Source of the DNA: Microvirga lotononidis
GTDB taxonomy: Bacteria; Pseudomonadota; Alphaproteobacteria; Rhizobiales; Beijerinckiaceae
Direction of reading: 5' to 3'
Length of the DNA: 64,000 bases
Assembly: GCF_034627025.1 (NCBI RefSeq)
Contig: NZ_CP141048.1
Location: 744,001 to 808,000 of the forward strand
Shown: one piece after another, positions 18,846 through 27,978 of the stretch
Layout of the letters: each line of letters opens with the position of its first letter
Numbering within the stretch: position 1 is the first letter of the stretch
Notes under the pieces: generated by a model
Database searches by the model: none
Seen by the model: the letters and a program-made list of their open reading frames with translations, nothing else
Told to the model about the DNA's origin: nothing
Position numbers and translations under genes: made by a program

Positions 18846-18890
18846 CCTATCCATTCAGAGGGGGTCTAAACCCCTTCAGAGATAGGGGCT
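18846..18890 (+). promoter_or_regulatory. Structured leader upstream of a tiny membrane-protein frame
   Basis: An outer stem CCTATC (18846-18851) / GATAGG (18881-18886) encloses an inner stem GGGG / CCCC (18861-18864 / 18871-18874) with a TCTAAA loop, flanked by a direct repeat TTCAGAG. The AGGGG that could serve as ribosome binding site for the frame at 18897 is partly inside the outer stem. Function is inferred only. Confidence 0.35.
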
Positions 18891-18896
18891 CCTCCG

Positions 18897-18998
18897 ATGA
18901 ACATGGCATCGAAGCTCGACTGGGCATCAAAGCTCAACATCGCCGCTGTGTGCGTGTCGTTTTCCTACATTCTCGTCGTCGTCACGGGCCTCTTCTGA
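18897..18998 (+). CDS. Possible 33-residue single-span membrane protein
   Basis: A short frame encoding MNMASKLDWASKLNIAAVCV and then SFSYILVVVTGLF. The charged, amphipathic start followed by a 17-residue hydrophobic stretch and an immediate stop is typical of bacterial small membrane proteins. AGGGG lies eight bases before the ATG. It stands alone in a ~860-base gap between nudC and the moa genes. I do not recognise a family; it is supported only by composition, ribosome binding site and structure of its leader. Confidence 0.4.
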   Translation: MNMASKLDWASKLNIAAVCVSFSYILVVVTGLF

Positions 18999-19062
18999 CA
19001 CCCGCCGCATCGGGTTCAGGCTCGCTTTCCCACATTTCCCAGCGACCGCTTCGACAGCGTTC

Positions 19063-19317
19063 TCATGTCTCAGGACAGGGAACCTCCGTGATGCTCCAGG
19101 ACATCACGTTGATCTCCATCCGGCACTGCGCCAGCTTGGGACCTTCGGCCGTCCTGAGGCAGACACGCTCGCCGAGGGCGAACATTTTTCCCTGTGCCCG
19201 GCAATAGCACTCGAGAGGGTTGTGCGCGGGGGCCTGGGCCGTTTGGACGGCCGGCCTCTCTTGAGCCAAGACCGGAAATGCCGCGACGAGGCTGAGAAGG
19301 ACAACGACGCTGCGCAT
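19063..19317 (-). CDS. Small secreted Cys-containing protein of unknown function
   Basis: An 84-residue protein with a clear Sec signal peptide (MRSVVVLLSLVAAFPVLAQE; predicted cleavage after VLA). The mature part has four Cys (ECYCRAQGK, RVCLRTAEG, LAQCRMEIN, EVPCPET make five counted positions in all) and no recognised domain. Periplasmic location is inferred. The ATG complementary to 19315-19317 has a good GGAGG ribosome binding site eight bases upstream. It lies downstream of moaE, with a 65-base gap. Confidence 0.7.
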   Translation of the reverse strand: MRSVVVLLSLVAAFPVLAQERPAVQTAQAPAHNPLECYCRAQGKMFALGERVCLRTAEGPKLAQCRMEINVMSWSITEVPCPET

Positions 19318-19382
19318 GGGACGCCTCCGTATGTCGTTCACGGACGATGCTCGCGCCGTCGACACGTTGCGTCAAGTCTGGA

Positions 19383-19838
19383 TCAGCGCCACCGCTCCAA
19401 GGCCCGGTCGTCGATCTCCTTGGCCTCGACCCAAGCGCCGATCGTCCCGTCCTTGAGGTGCTCGCGCTTCCAGAACGGCGCGTGGGTTTTCAGATAATCC
19501 ATCAGGAACGAGGCGGCCTCGAAGGCCGCTTGGCGATGGGCGCTGGCAGCAAGCACGAGCACGATCTCCTCGCCCGGCCCGATCCTGCCGAAGCGGTGGA
19601 TGATCGTGAGGCCGAGAATCGGCCAGCGGGTTTGCGCCACGCCGGCGATGCGGCCGATCTCGGCCTCGGCCATGCCGGGATAATGCTCGAGTTCGAGGGC
19701 CGCGAGCCGCCCGCCCTCGTCCCGGCACAGGCCCGTGAAGGCGACCACGGCGCCGATATCCGCCCTCCCCCCGGTCAGGACGGCCGTCTCGCCGGCGGTA
19801 TCGAAGGGCTCTGCCTGGATGCGGACGGTGACGGTCAT
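19383..19838 (-). CDS. moaE: Molybdopterin synthase catalytic subunit MoaE
   Basis: A 151-residue large subunit of molybdopterin synthase, which transfers sulfur from the MoaD thiocarboxylate to precursor Z. Conserved elements are GAVVAFTGLCRDEG, LELEHYPGMAE, IHRFGRIGPGE and the C-terminal PFWKREHLKDG with the active-site Lys residues. The start is the ATG at 19836-19838 (MTVTVRIQAE). moaD ends 23 bases upstream, giving a pgsA-moaD-moaE order. Confidence 0.95.
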   Translation of the reverse strand: MTVTVRIQAEPFDTAGETAVLTGGRADIGAVVAFTGLCRDEGGRLAALELEHYPGMAEAEIGRIAGVAQTRWPILGLTIIHRFGRIGPGEEIVLVLAASAHRQAAFEAASFLMDYLKTHAPFWKREHLKDGTIGAWVEAKEIDDRALERWR

Positions 19839-19861
19839 GGCGAACCGCTCCTGCGCAGGAG

Positions 19862-20113
19862 CTAGCCTCCCGTCATCGGGGGGAAGAAGGCGATTTCCTG
19901 CGCGCCCGTGATCCGGGCGTCGGGCTTCACGTGGACATGGTCGATGGCGGCGCGGACGATGCCCTCGTTCTCGAAGGCATATTCGTATTCCTCGCCCCGG
20001 CTCTTCAGCCAGCGCACCAGATCGGCCACCGTGTCGATGCCTTCCGGCAGCGCCACCTGCTCGTCGGTCTTGCCGACCCGTTCGCGCACCCAGGCGAAAT
20101 AGACGAGCTTCAT
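19862..20113 (-). CDS. moaD: Molybdopterin synthase sulfur carrier subunit MoaD
   Basis: An 83-residue ubiquitin-like sulfur carrier. It begins MKLVYFAWVRERVG and ends FFPPMTGG; the terminal Gly-Gly is the site of adenylation and thiocarboxylation. It lies three bases after pgsA and just before moaE, so the two synthase subunits are made together. Confidence 0.95.
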   Translation of the reverse strand: MKLVYFAWVRERVGKTDEQVALPEGIDTVADLVRWLKSRGEEYEYAFENEGIVRAAIDHVHVKPDARITGAQEIAFFPPMTGG

Positions 20114-20116
20114 GGC

Positions 20117-20713
20117 CTAGCCCTCGTCCATGAGGTGGTGGATGCCGTTCTTGAAGTAGTCCCAGCCCGTGTAGATCGTCAGAATGGCGGCGATCCACAA
20201 AAGGATCGTGCCGATGAGGATGTTGTTGGGCAAAACCGTTTCGCCGGCCGGTCCCGCGATCAGGAAGCCCAGAGCCACGAGCTGGAGCGTCGTCTTCCAT
20301 TTGGCCACCCGGCTGACGGGCACGCTCACCTTCAGCTCGGCCAGGAATTCCCGCAGGCCCGAAACCAGGATCTCGCGGCAGAGGATGACGATGGCGGCCC
20401 ACAGCGCCCATCCCCGGATGGTGCCGTCGGCGACCAGCATGAGCAGGCTCGCCGCCACCAGAAGCTTGTCGGCGATGGGGTCCAGCATGCGCCCCAGGGC
20501 CGATTGCTGGGCGAAGGTGCGGGCCACATAGCCGTCGAGGTAATCGGTGATCGCCGCCAGGGCAAACACGAACAGGGCCAGCCAGCGGGACCAGTGGTCC
20601 TCGGGCCAGAACAGGAGAGCGACCACGGCCGGCACCGCGATGAGCCGACCGTAGGTCAGCATGTTCGCAAGGTTGAAAGCCTTCGAGCGGCCCAAGGAGG
20701 AAACGGTCTTCAT
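20117..20713 (-). CDS. pgsA: CDP-diacylglycerol-glycerol-3-phosphate 3-phosphatidyltransferase
   Basis: A 198-residue inner-membrane enzyme of phosphatidylglycerol synthesis. The CDP-alcohol phosphotransferase signature is complete: TDYLDGYVARTF...LGRMLDPIADKL (D-G-x2-A-R-x8-G-x3-D-x3-D). Five to six hydrophobic segments surround it. I use the ATG at 20711-20713 (MKTVSSLGRSKAFNLANM); an ATG six codons upstream is an alternative. It lies downstream of uvrC on the same strand. Confidence 0.94.
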   Translation of the reverse strand: MKTVSSLGRSKAFNLANMLTYGRLIAVPAVVALLFWPEDHWSRWLALFVFALAAITDYLDGYVARTFAQQSALGRMLDPIADKLLVAASLLMLVADGTIRGWALWAAIVILCREILVSGLREFLAELKVSVPVSRVAKWKTTLQLVALGFLIAGPAGETVLPNNILIGTILLWIAAILTIYTGWDYFKNGIHHLMDEG

Positions 20714-20837
20714 GACACCCGCAGGAAGCATGAGGATGGCCGGTCCGTCAATTGGAGGGGCCGCCGTTGCGCACCGCCGCCTCTCCGGAAGCACGGCAAT
20801 GTGAAAAGCGCCTGCCCGCTCCTGCCGATATCCATGT

Positions 20838-22841
20838 CTATCCCCGCTCGTGGAAGAAATCGTAGACGGCCCGGGCCGTTGCCGCATTGACGCCGGGCGC
20901 CTTCACCAGGTCCTCCAGGGCTGCCCGCTGGATGGCCTTGACGGTTCCGAAATGGTGCAGAAGCGCCCGTTTGCGAGTGGGGCCGATGCCGGGAATCTCG
21001 TCGAGCGGGTTCTTCACCAGTTCCCGCTTGCGCTTGGCCCGGTGCGCCCCGATGGCGAAGCGGTGGGCCTCGTCGCGCAGGCGCTGCACGAAATAGAGCG
21101 CGGGGTCCCGCGGCGGCATCTTGAAGGGCGGCTGGCCCGGCTTGAAGAAGGTCTCGCGCCCCGCATCCCGGTCGCGACCCTTGGCGATGCCGATCAGGGC
21201 CACGTCGTCCTCGCTGACGCCGACCTCGGCCAGGGCCTGCCTGGCCGCCTCCAGCTGCCCCTTGCCGCCGTCGATCAGGACCAGGTCGGGCCAGGCGGGA
21301 AAGGAATCGTCGGCCGGATGTCCCTCCGTCTCGGCGCCGCGCGGCTCCTCCTTCACCAGGCGGGCGAAACGGCGCTGCAGCATCTCGCGCATCATGCCGT
21401 AATCGTCGCCAGGCTTCAGGTCCTCGGACTTCATGTTGAAGGTGCGGTAATGCTGCTTCATGAAGCCGTTGGCACCGGCCACCACCATGGCGCCCACCGC
21501 ATTGGTGCCCATGATGTGCGAGTTGTCGTAGACCTCGACGCGCCGCGGCGCCTTCGACAATCCAAAGGCCTGTCCCAAAGATACGAGAAGCTTCTGCTGC
21601 GAGGACGTGTCCGCAAGCCGCCGGCCGAGCGCCTCGCGGGCATTGCGCAGCACGTATTCGATGAGCTGACGCCGCTCGCCGCGCTGGGGCGCATGGATCT
21701 CGACCCGGTTCTCCGTCCGGGTGGACAGGGCTGCGGCCATGAGCTCGGCATCCTCGATCTCGTGGGAGAGCAGGATCAGCCGGGGCGCGGGCTTGTCGTC
21801 GTAGAACTGCGCCATGAACGAGCCGAGGACCTCCTCCCGGCTCATGGATTTGTCGGCCTTCGGGAAGTAGGCGCGATTGCCCCAGTTCTGCCAGTTCCGG
21901 AAGAAGAACACTTCCACGCAGAACTGCCCCGCCTGTTCGTCGACGGCGAAGACGTCCGCCTCCTCCACCGATTGCGTGTTGATGCCCTGCACGCCCTGGA
22001 TGGCCGACAGGGCTGCCAGGCGATCGCGGCAGCGCGCGGCGCGCTCGAATTCCAGCTCCTCGGCGGCCTGCTGCATCTCGTCCGTGATGCGCTGCTTCAC
22101 GGCGTTCGACTTGCCCGACAGGAAGCCGCGCGCCTCCGAAACCAGCTCGGCATATTCCTCCCGCGATATCTCGTTCGTGCACGGTCCCGAGCAGCGCTTG
22201 ATTTGGTAGAGCAGGCAAGGCCGCGTGCGGTTCTCGTAATAGCTGTCGTTGCAGGAGCGCAGCAGGAACGCCCGCTGCAGGGCGTTGATGGTGCGGTTCA
22301 CCGCCCAGACACTGGCGAAGGGGCCGTAATAATCCCCTTTGCGCTTCCTCGCGCCGCGATGCTTCACGAGCTGCGGCGCCTCGTGGTCGGCGGTGAGCAG
22401 GATGTAGGGCAGCGACTTGTCGTCCCGCAGGAGCACATTGTAGCGGGGCTTGAGCTGCTTGATGAGGTTGGCTTCGAGCAGAAGCGCCTCGGTCTCCGTC
22501 GCCGTGGTGACGAATTCCATCGAGGCGGTTTCGCCGATCATGCGGGCAATGCGGTTGGAATGCGCCTGCCCCCGCGCATAGGAGCCGACGCGGTTCTTCA
22601 GGCTCTTCGCCTTGCCCACATAGAGCACGTCGCCCTTGGCATCGAGCATGCGGTAGACGCCGGGCGCATTGGGAAGGGTGTTCCAGAAATGCCGAATGAC
22701 CTCGGTGCCGCGCTGGACCGAGCCCGGATGGGCCTCCAGGTCGAACTCGACATCCGAGCCGCTCTCGACGGCAACGGCCTCGTCGTCTTCCTCGTTGTCC
22801 AGAATATCGGGTGGAACGTCGTTGGTGGTGTTGCGACTCAT
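20838..22841 (-). CDS. uvrC: Excinuclease ABC subunit C
   Basis: A 667-residue nuclease that makes both incisions in nucleotide excision repair. Domains in order: an acidic N-terminal extension (about 1-50), GIY-YIG domain ([20 protein letters not shown]), a Cys-rich segment ([15 protein letters not shown]), the UVR motif near residues 250-285, the RNase H-like UvrC domain with [14 protein letters not shown], and two helix-hairpin-helix motifs at the C terminus ([16 protein letters not shown]). Length is slightly above average because of the N-terminal extension. Confidence 0.97.
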   Translation of the reverse strand: MSRNTTNDVPPDILDNEEDDEAVAVESGSDVEFDLEAHPGSVQRGTEVIRHFWNTLPNAPGVYRMLDAKGDVLYVGKAKSLKNRVGSYARGQAHSNRIARMIGETASMEFVTTATETEALLLEANLIKQLKPRYNVLLRDDKSLPYILLTADHEAPQLVKHRGARKRKGDYYGPFASVWAVNRTINALQRAFLLRSCNDSYYENRTRPCLLYQIKRCSGPCTNEISREEYAELVSEARGFLSGKSNAVKQRITDEMQQAAEELEFERAARCRDRLAALSAIQGVQGINTQSVEEADVFAVDEQAGQFCVEVFFFRNWQNWGNRAYFPKADKSMSREEVLGSFMAQFYDDKPAPRLILLSHEIEDAELMAAALSTRTENRVEIHAPQRGERRQLIEYVLRNAREALGRRLADTSSQQKLLVSLGQAFGLSKAPRRVEVYDNSHIMGTNAVGAMVVAGANGFMKQHYRTFNMKSEDLKPGDDYGMMREMLQRRFARLVKEEPRGAETEGHPADDSFPAWPDLVLIDGGKGQLEAARQALAEVGVSEDDVALIGIAKGRDRDAGRETFFKPGQPPFKMPPRDPALYFVQRLRDEAHRFAIGAHRAKRKRELVKNPLDEIPGIGPTRKRALLHHFGTVKAIQRAALEDLVKAPGVNAATARAVYDFFHERG

Positions 22842-23020
22842 GGGGGAGATTTAGGGATTCCCGGCCTTTCAGGAAAGTCCCGTTCCACCTCCGCAACTCG
22901 ATAGCCTCGAAGGGGCCTCGTCCTGCGGCAATGCCGCTCCCCTGCGGGCTGCCGCGCCAAGCGCCGCGCCGCCACGGACCATGACCGGCCCGGGCCGGCC
23001 CTGACATGGAGAGCGAGCGC

Positions 23021-23809
23021 TCAGACGATCGCGAAGTCGAGATGGCTCAGCTTGAGGTTCCTGGTGAGCTTGGCGATCTCGATGGCTGCCTTCGCGCCGG
23101 AGCCGTCCGCGTCGTAGGAGAGGATGCCGGTCTTCTTGTCGTAGACCACGTAATCGTCCTTGTCCCCGGCCTGCTTGCCGATCTTGAAGAACTTCTTGTT
23201 CAGCGCCGCGGGCGCCGTTTCCGAGCCCTTCTTGCCGAGCTTCTTGAAGATGGCATTGTCGAGCCAGATCTTGTCCTCGCCGGGCTTGAAGTCGGTGATC
23301 GTGTCGAAGTTCACCTTGCGGTCCGTCAGAGCCGTGCCGAGCTTGGCGTTGAAGACGAACACGTCGGCGCCGTCCAGGCCCGTGAGCTTGTCGTTGCCGT
23401 AGCCGCCATAGAACTTGTCGTCCCCGGCCCCGCCCGTGAGCGCATTCTTGCCCTTGGTGCCCACTCGGATGAAGCCGAAAGTGCTCGATGGGTCGGTCCC
23501 GGGAGGCGCCACGTAACCGGTGTCGAAGACTTGAAAATGGAATTGAATTCCCCTTTCGTAGTCGAGCCAGCTCACCAACAGACGCCCATCATTCAAGACG
23601 CCGAGCAGCCCGAACGACTGAAGCCCTTCCGCACTGGAATGCGCGAGCATGGGCGGCGTAACGGCGGCGCCTGTCGATGAGTAGGTTGCAACAGTGACGT
23701 TGAAGTCGTTCCCAACGAAGGTATCGGCGACAAGCGCGAAGCCTCCGTCCAGGAGCGCCCCAAGCTTGATGTTGCTCAGGTCCCCGCTTGCAACATGATC
23801 GAGGGTCAC
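23021..23809 (-). CDS. RTX/hemolysin-type calcium-binding protein, C-terminal half of a split gene
   Basis: This 262-codon open stretch continues in the same frame as the 266-codon stretch at 23810-24610 and is separated from it only by TAG at 23810-23812. It carries glycine-rich RTX nonapeptides (LTGGAGDDKFYGGYGNDKLT, GLDGADVFVF) at about residues 145-175 and then the usual C-terminal domain (FDTITDFKPGEDKIWLDNAIF) that includes a type I secretion signal. The GTG right after the stop has no ribosome binding site of its own that I can see, so separate translation is unlikely. Treated as the second half of a broken or readthrough gene. Confidence 0.75.
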   Translation of the reverse strand: MTLDHVASGDLSNIKLGALLDGGFALVADTFVGNDFNVTVATYSSTGAAVTPPMLAHSSAEGLQSFGLLGVLNDGRLLVSWLDYERGIQFHFQVFDTGYVAPPGTDPSSTFGFIRVGTKGKNALTGGAGDDKFYGGYGNDKLTGLDGADVFVFNAKLGTALTDRKVNFDTITDFKPGEDKIWLDNAIFKKLGKKGSETAPAALNKKFFKIGKQAGDKDDYVVYDKKTGILSYDADGSGAKAAIEIAKLTRNLKLSHLDFAIV

Positions 23810-24610
23810 CTAGGTTCCGATCAATGTTCCCTGGGAGCTGACAACCTGTGCCTTGATCGCCTGGGATCCGTCAGCGTTTGCCACTCGCCATGCGACGACG
23901 AAATTCCCGTCTGTCAGCCCAACAACCTGTGCACCTGGATAAATATCGTTGCCCGGCAGCTTCTTGATGAGTGTCTCGGTCATCGTGCCATTGGGGTGAC
24001 GGAGATACGCTTTGATCTCCGTTTCCGATCCCGATGCCGCCAAGCCTGTAACGACGGTAACATAGCCGCCTCCCCTCAGACCGGCGGGCGCATAGGTTTG
24101 CGCGGGAGAAATGGTGGCGACCGCTCCCGGGGTCCCACTTCGATCGAAGGCAATGCTCCTGGTGCCGCCATCGTCGTAGCTCAAAGCATAGCCGCCATTA
24201 GCAAGGGACGTGATCATCGGATCATGCGCGTTGCTTGAACCGACTTGAACGGGTGCTTTGTAGACAGACCCATCGGAATTGAAAATCCCCGTTTCCAGGA
24301 CGGCGATGTCATCCGATGTCGAATTGTTGTCGGGTCCACGGATCAGGCGTTGCCAGGCGATTGCGAAGCGTCCATTGGCCAGGGGCGTGGCCACAGGACC
24401 GGCTATCTCCCCTGTCCCGATGGACTGAAGAACAAAGCTCGAGCCGACGGGGACTCCGGCAGGAGAGACGGCTTGGCCGATCAGTTCCTTGTCCCCGCCA
24501 AAGTTGGTTTGGACCCCAAGGAAGAGAACATTTCCATTCGTCAGGGTTGTCCCAAAGTAGAGCGAATTGGTGCCAACTTTCCATTCAGCACCGCTGCGGG
24601 TCAAAGACAT
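23810..24610 (-). CDS. RTX-type secreted protein, N-terminal half ending at an in-frame TAG
   Basis: A 266-residue N-terminal portion made of repeated beta-rich units, recognisable by recurring phrases such as LANGRFAIAWQ, LANGGYALSYD, LTDGNFVVAWR and, beyond the stop, LNDGRLLVSWL. These repeats resemble the propeller-like or adhesin-like regions that precede RTX repeats in extracellular alphaproteobacterial proteins. It has no Sec signal peptide, as expected for type I export. Without the downstream half it lacks the secretion signal and calcium-binding repeats. No secretion ABC transporter is encoded nearby. Confidence 0.75.
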   Translation of the reverse strand: MSLTRSGAEWKVGTNSLYFGTTLTNGNVLFLGVQTNFGGDKELIGQAVSPAGVPVGSSFVLQSIGTGEIAGPVATPLANGRFAIAWQRLIRGPDNNSTSDDIAVLETGIFNSDGSVYKAPVQVGSSNAHDPMITSLANGGYALSYDDGGTRSIAFDRSGTPGAVATISPAQTYAPAGLRGGGYVTVVTGLAASGSETEIKAYLRHPNGTMTETLIKKLPGNDIYPGAQVVGLTDGNFVVAWRVANADGSQAIKAQVVSSQGTLIGT

Positions 24611-24775
24611 CGTTCAATTCCAAGAGGCCACATGGAGCTTAGTTACTATATATTGTAATGTCAGTCTAGGATCCCGGATTCTCCACTCAGCCCTCTCGCT
24701 CCACAGCACCCGCGTAGACTATCCTCCGTACTCCAGCTAAACGGCTCAGCTCCCATTCCTGCGGAGAAGCCGGTC

Positions 24776-25936
24776 ATGCGCCTGTCGATCGTCACGTCAG
24801 CCGTCGTCGCGGCCTTGGTCGGGTTCGGCAGCACCATTGCCATCATCATCGCGGCCGCCCAGGCGGTTGGAGCCGATGCGGCGCAGACCTCGTCCTGGGT
24901 GGCGGCCCTGTGCCTCTCCATGGCGGCGACGGCCGGATACTTAAGCGTCCGCTACCGGATGCCCGTCGTGACCGCCTGGTCGACGCCCGGCGCGGCCTTG
25001 ATCGCGGCCTCCACCGGCATCTCCATCCACGCGGCGGTCGGGGCCTTCCTCCTGGCGGGCAGTCTCATCGTGCTGGCGGGCTTCATCAGGCCCTTCGGAC
25101 GGATGATCGAACGGATTCCCACCTCCATTGCCGCCGCGATGCTGGCGGGCGTCCTGCTGCAGTTCGTCGTCGGGGTCTTCCAGAGCGCTCAAGGCGCGCC
25201 CGGCCTCGTCCTGCCCCTCGCCGGCATCTTTCTCGTGGTTCGCCTGTTCAATCCGGCCCTTGCCGTGCTGGCGGTGCTCTTCGTCGGCCTCGGCATCGCC
25301 TTCGGTGGCGGCATGGCCCGGCCGGTCACGTCAGACCTCGCCCTGTCCACCCTCACCTTCATCGCCCCCGCCTGGGACCTCACGGCCCTCATCGGCCTCG
25401 GGCTGCCGCTGTTCCTGGTGACGATGGCCTCGCAGAATCTCCCGGGCTTCGCGGTGCTGAAGGCGTCGGGCTACGAGCCGCCCTCCAGCCCGATTCTCGC
25501 CGTGACCGGTCTCGCCTCGATCGTGACGGCCTTCTTCGGCGCCCATACCAGCAACCTCGCGGCGATTTCGGCCGCGATCTGCACCGGCCCCGACACCCAT
25601 CCCGACCCGGCGAAGCGCTGGATGGTCGGCCCGTTCTATGCTCTGAGTTACCTCGTCTTCGCCGCCTTCAGCGCCGCGCTCATCGGCGTGATCGCCGCGC
25701 TCCCCCCGGAACTGATCAAGACGGTTGCGGGCTTGGCCCTCATGGGAGCTTTCATGGGTGCCCTGACCTCTGCCCTCTCGGAGGCATCCCAGCGGTTCCC
25801 GGCCATCGTCACCCTCGTGGTCACGGCCTCCGGCCTCACCCTCTTTGGCATCGGCTCGGCCTTCTGGGGCCTCGTGGCCGGTCTCGCGACGCTCGGGCTC
25901 GATTTCGTGGCCCTCGCCTTGCGCAAGCGCGGCTGA
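24776..25936 (+). CDS. benE: Benzoate/H+ symporter family transporter (BenE)
   Basis: A 386-residue inner-membrane protein with about twelve hydrophobic segments. The opening (ALVGFGSTIAIIIAAAQAVGAD) and the VTAWSTPGAALIAAS motif match the BenE family of putative benzoate transporters. TMASQNLPGFAVLKASGYEP and GAHTSNLAAISAAIC are further family blocks. No benzoate-degradation gene lies in the window, so the substrate is uncertain. It is divergent from the RTX gene. Confidence 0.9.
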   Translation: MRLSIVTSAVVAALVGFGSTIAIIIAAAQAVGADAAQTSSWVAALCLSMAATAGYLSVRYRMPVVTAWSTPGAALIAASTGISIHAAVGAFLLAGSLIVLAGFIRPFGRMIERIPTSIAAAMLAGVLLQFVVGVFQSAQGAPGLVLPLAGIFLVVRLFNPALAVLAVLFVGLGIAFGGGMARPVTSDLALSTLTFIAPAWDLTALIGLGLPLFLVTMASQNLPGFAVLKASGYEPPSSPILAVTGLASIVTAFFGAHTSNLAAISAAICTGPDTHPDPAKRWMVGPFYALSYLVFAAFSAALIGVIAALPPELIKTVAGLALMGAFMGALTSALSEASQRFPAIVTLVVTASGLTLFGIGSAFWGLVAGLATLGLDFVALALRKRG

Positions 25937-25998
25937 TCTGGACGGCGGCCTCCGTTAAGCTTAAGACTTCGTTACGAAGAACAAGAACGGGGACTCTC

Positions 25999-26532
25999 AT
26001 GGCGGGGATGAAGCGTGCGGGGCTGTTGGCCGCCCTGGTCCTGACGGCGGCTCTGGGAGCCTGCCAGGGACCGCTCGGCGAGTCGCCGGAAGGCGTTCCC
26101 GTGGCCCTGGAGAGCATCGACGGAGCCCCGGCCCCCATCCGCACCGCCCTCGTCGACGAACTCACCAATGCCGCCACCGACCGCAAGGTCGATCTCGTGG
26201 GCGCCAGCGCCCAGGCGCGCTACCGGGTTCGCGGCTATCTCTCGAGCTCAACCGAGGATGGGGAGACCAAGGTGGCCTATGTCTGGGACGTGTTCGATTC
26301 CCAGAAGCGCCGGGCCAAGCGCCTGGCCGGATCGAGCCCTGTCCCGGCATCGTCGATCTCGACACTCGACAAGGCGGCACTCGCCAAGCTGGCGCAGGCC
26401 AGCATGGACGAAATCGCCGAGTTCCTGACCGCCTCGAAATCGGAAACAGCCTCCGAAACCCCGGCCGCCCCCGAAACAGCCATTCAAACGGCGGCGGGCC
26501 CAAGCGACGATTCCGTTGTTGCAATGCAATAA
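25999..26532 (+). CDS. Putative lipoprotein of unknown function
   Basis: A 177-residue protein with a lipoprotein signal: MAGMKRAGLLAALVLTAALG then AC, a lipobox whose Cys is residue 22. The mature part contains APIRTALVDELTNAATDRKV and a strand-rich region (YRVRGYLSSSTEDGETKVAYVWDVFD) that looks like a small alpha/beta domain, then a Ser/Ala/Glu/Thr-rich tail. Outer-membrane or periplasmic anchoring is inferred. A single CDS between benE and prs. Confidence 0.75.
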   Translation: MAGMKRAGLLAALVLTAALGACQGPLGESPEGVPVALESIDGAPAPIRTALVDELTNAATDRKVDLVGASAQARYRVRGYLSSSTEDGETKVAYVWDVFDSQKRRAKRLAGSSPVPASSISTLDKAALAKLAQASMDEIAEFLTASKSETASETPAAPETAIQTAAGPSDDSVVAMQ

Positions 26533-26686
26533 GCGCATGGCAGCGAGCCAAACTTGCAGCGGATTGGAAGCCTTCCATGTATTGTGACGGCTCCTTATCG
26601 CTGCTAAGAGCCTTGCGCCCAGCCGTGCAGGGATTATGGCGTTGCGCAGCGGGTGTTATCGGTCACTCGAAGCCAAAGTTGCTTGC

Positions 26687-27619
26687 ATGAAGCTCGTTGC
26701 GGGAAATTCCAATCGTCCGCTGGCGGAGGCCATCTCCGCCTATCTCAATGTCCCGTTGGCCAAGGCCCAGGTCAAGCGCTTCGCGGACATGGAAGTCTTC
26801 GTCGAGATTCAGGAGAATGTGCGCGGCGAGGACGTGTTCATCATCCAGTCGACCTCGTTCCCCACGAACGACCACCTAATGGAACTCCTCATCATCACGG
26901 ATGCGCTTCGCCGCTCTTCGGCAAAGCGCATCACGGCTGTGATTCCCTATTTTGGTTACGCCCGGCAAGACCGGCGCATGTCGGGCCGCACGCCGATCTC
27001 GGCCAAGCTGGTCTCCAACCTCATCACGCATGCGGGTGTCGACCGTGTGCTGACGCTGGATCTCCATGCCGGCCAGATCCAGGGTTTCTTCGACATCCCG
27101 ACCGACAATCTGTTCTCGGCCCCGGCGCTCGCACGCGATATCAAGGATCACCTCGAAGGCGGCAACCGCATGGTGGTCTCGCCCGACGTGGGTGGTGTGG
27201 TGCGCGCTCGCGCGCTCGCCAAGCGCATCGACGCCCAGCTCGCCATCGTGGACAAGCGCCGCGAGCGCCCCGGTGAGTCCGAAGTCATGAACATCATCGG
27301 CGACGTGTCCGGCCGCTCCTGCATCCTCGTCGACGACATCGTCGATTCCGGCGGCACCCTGGTGAACGCCGCCGACGCCCTCCTGGCCAACGGCGCCAAG
27401 GAGGTCTACGCCTACATCACCCACGGCGTGCTCTCCGGCGGCGCGGTGGCCCGCATCGCAAGCTCCCGCCTGAAGGAGCTCGTGATCACCGATTCCATCA
27501 TGCCGACCGAAGCCGTGAAGGTGGCCCACAACATCCGGGTCATCTCCATCGCGTCCCTCATGGGCGAGGCCATCGGCCGCACGGCGACGGAAAGCTCGGT
27601 GTCGAGCCTGTTCGACTGA
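26687..27619 (+). CDS. prs: Ribose-phosphate pyrophosphokinase
   Basis: A 310-residue PRPP synthase supplying purine, pyrimidine, His, Trp and NAD synthesis. Visible signatures: the flexible ATP loop [28 protein letters not shown], and the PRPP-binding [17 protein letters not shown]. The start [13 protein letters not shown] at 26687 is chosen over an upstream ATG at 26636 because conservation begins there. The product links functionally with apt (33823-34368), which consumes PRPP. Confidence 0.97.
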   Translation: MKLVAGNSNRPLAEAISAYLNVPLAKAQVKRFADMEVFVEIQENVRGEDVFIIQSTSFPTNDHLMELLIITDALRRSSAKRITAVIPYFGYARQDRRMSGRTPISAKLVSNLITHAGVDRVLTLDLHAGQIQGFFDIPTDNLFSAPALARDIKDHLEGGNRMVVSPDVGGVVRARALAKRIDAQLAIVDKRRERPGESEVMNIIGDVSGRSCILVDDIVDSGGTLVNAADALLANGAKEVYAYITHGVLSGGAVARIASSRLKELVITDSIMPTEAVKVAHNIRVISIASLMGEAIGRTATESSVSSLFD

Positions 27620-27670
27620 GCGGGAACGCGCCATCAGTCTTCCCTTGCCTGGCGCGTCGGGAAATCCCTC

Positions 27671-27784
27671 CACGTCATCACCGGCCTTGTGCCGGTGATC
27701 CCGATCTGGATGCCGCGGCGCTTTAGGCAGGCGGGATGGTCGGGACTGATCCCCGGATCAAGTCCGGCGACGGCCAGGACGTGG
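27671..27784. repeat. Dispersed repeat, type B
   Basis: The left hairpin GTCATCACCGGCCTTGTGCC (then GGTGAT) and the right module CCCCGGATCAAGTCCGGCGA...GACGTGG closely match the copy at 57421-57536, including ACTGATCCCCGGATCA. It lies between prs and the rplY leader. Confidence 0.7.
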
Positions 27785-27904
27785 CGTGTGGGACATCCCG
27801 ACCATGAGGGTCCGTCCTCGAGGCTTCCTTGCATTCCAGGGCGCTTTCCCCTATAAGCCGCCTCGCGCCCGCTCGACACCCTTGGAGGCACGGGCGCGGA
27901 CCTC

Positions 27905-27950
27905 ATGGCCGCCGGCTGGTTCTTTAAAAGAGCCCGGGCGGCCATCGGTT
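27905..27950 (+). terminator. Hairpin plus T-run in the rplY leader (attenuator or terminator)
   Basis: ATGGCCGCC (27905-27913) pairs perfectly with GGCGGCCAT (27937-27945), extended by GGCT/AGCC across a 2-base bulge, and is followed by CGGTTTTTAA. It sits 30 bases before the rplY start, so it may attenuate rplY transcription instead of ending prs. Confidence 0.5.
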
Positions 27951-27978
27951 TTTAACTCCCATTTTAAGGACCACGACC

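Noticed and set aside
20710..23007. A 765-codon minus-strand frame overlapping uvrC
   Set aside because: Same strand as uvrC but a different phase. UvrC domains are in the other phase, so this one is not coding.
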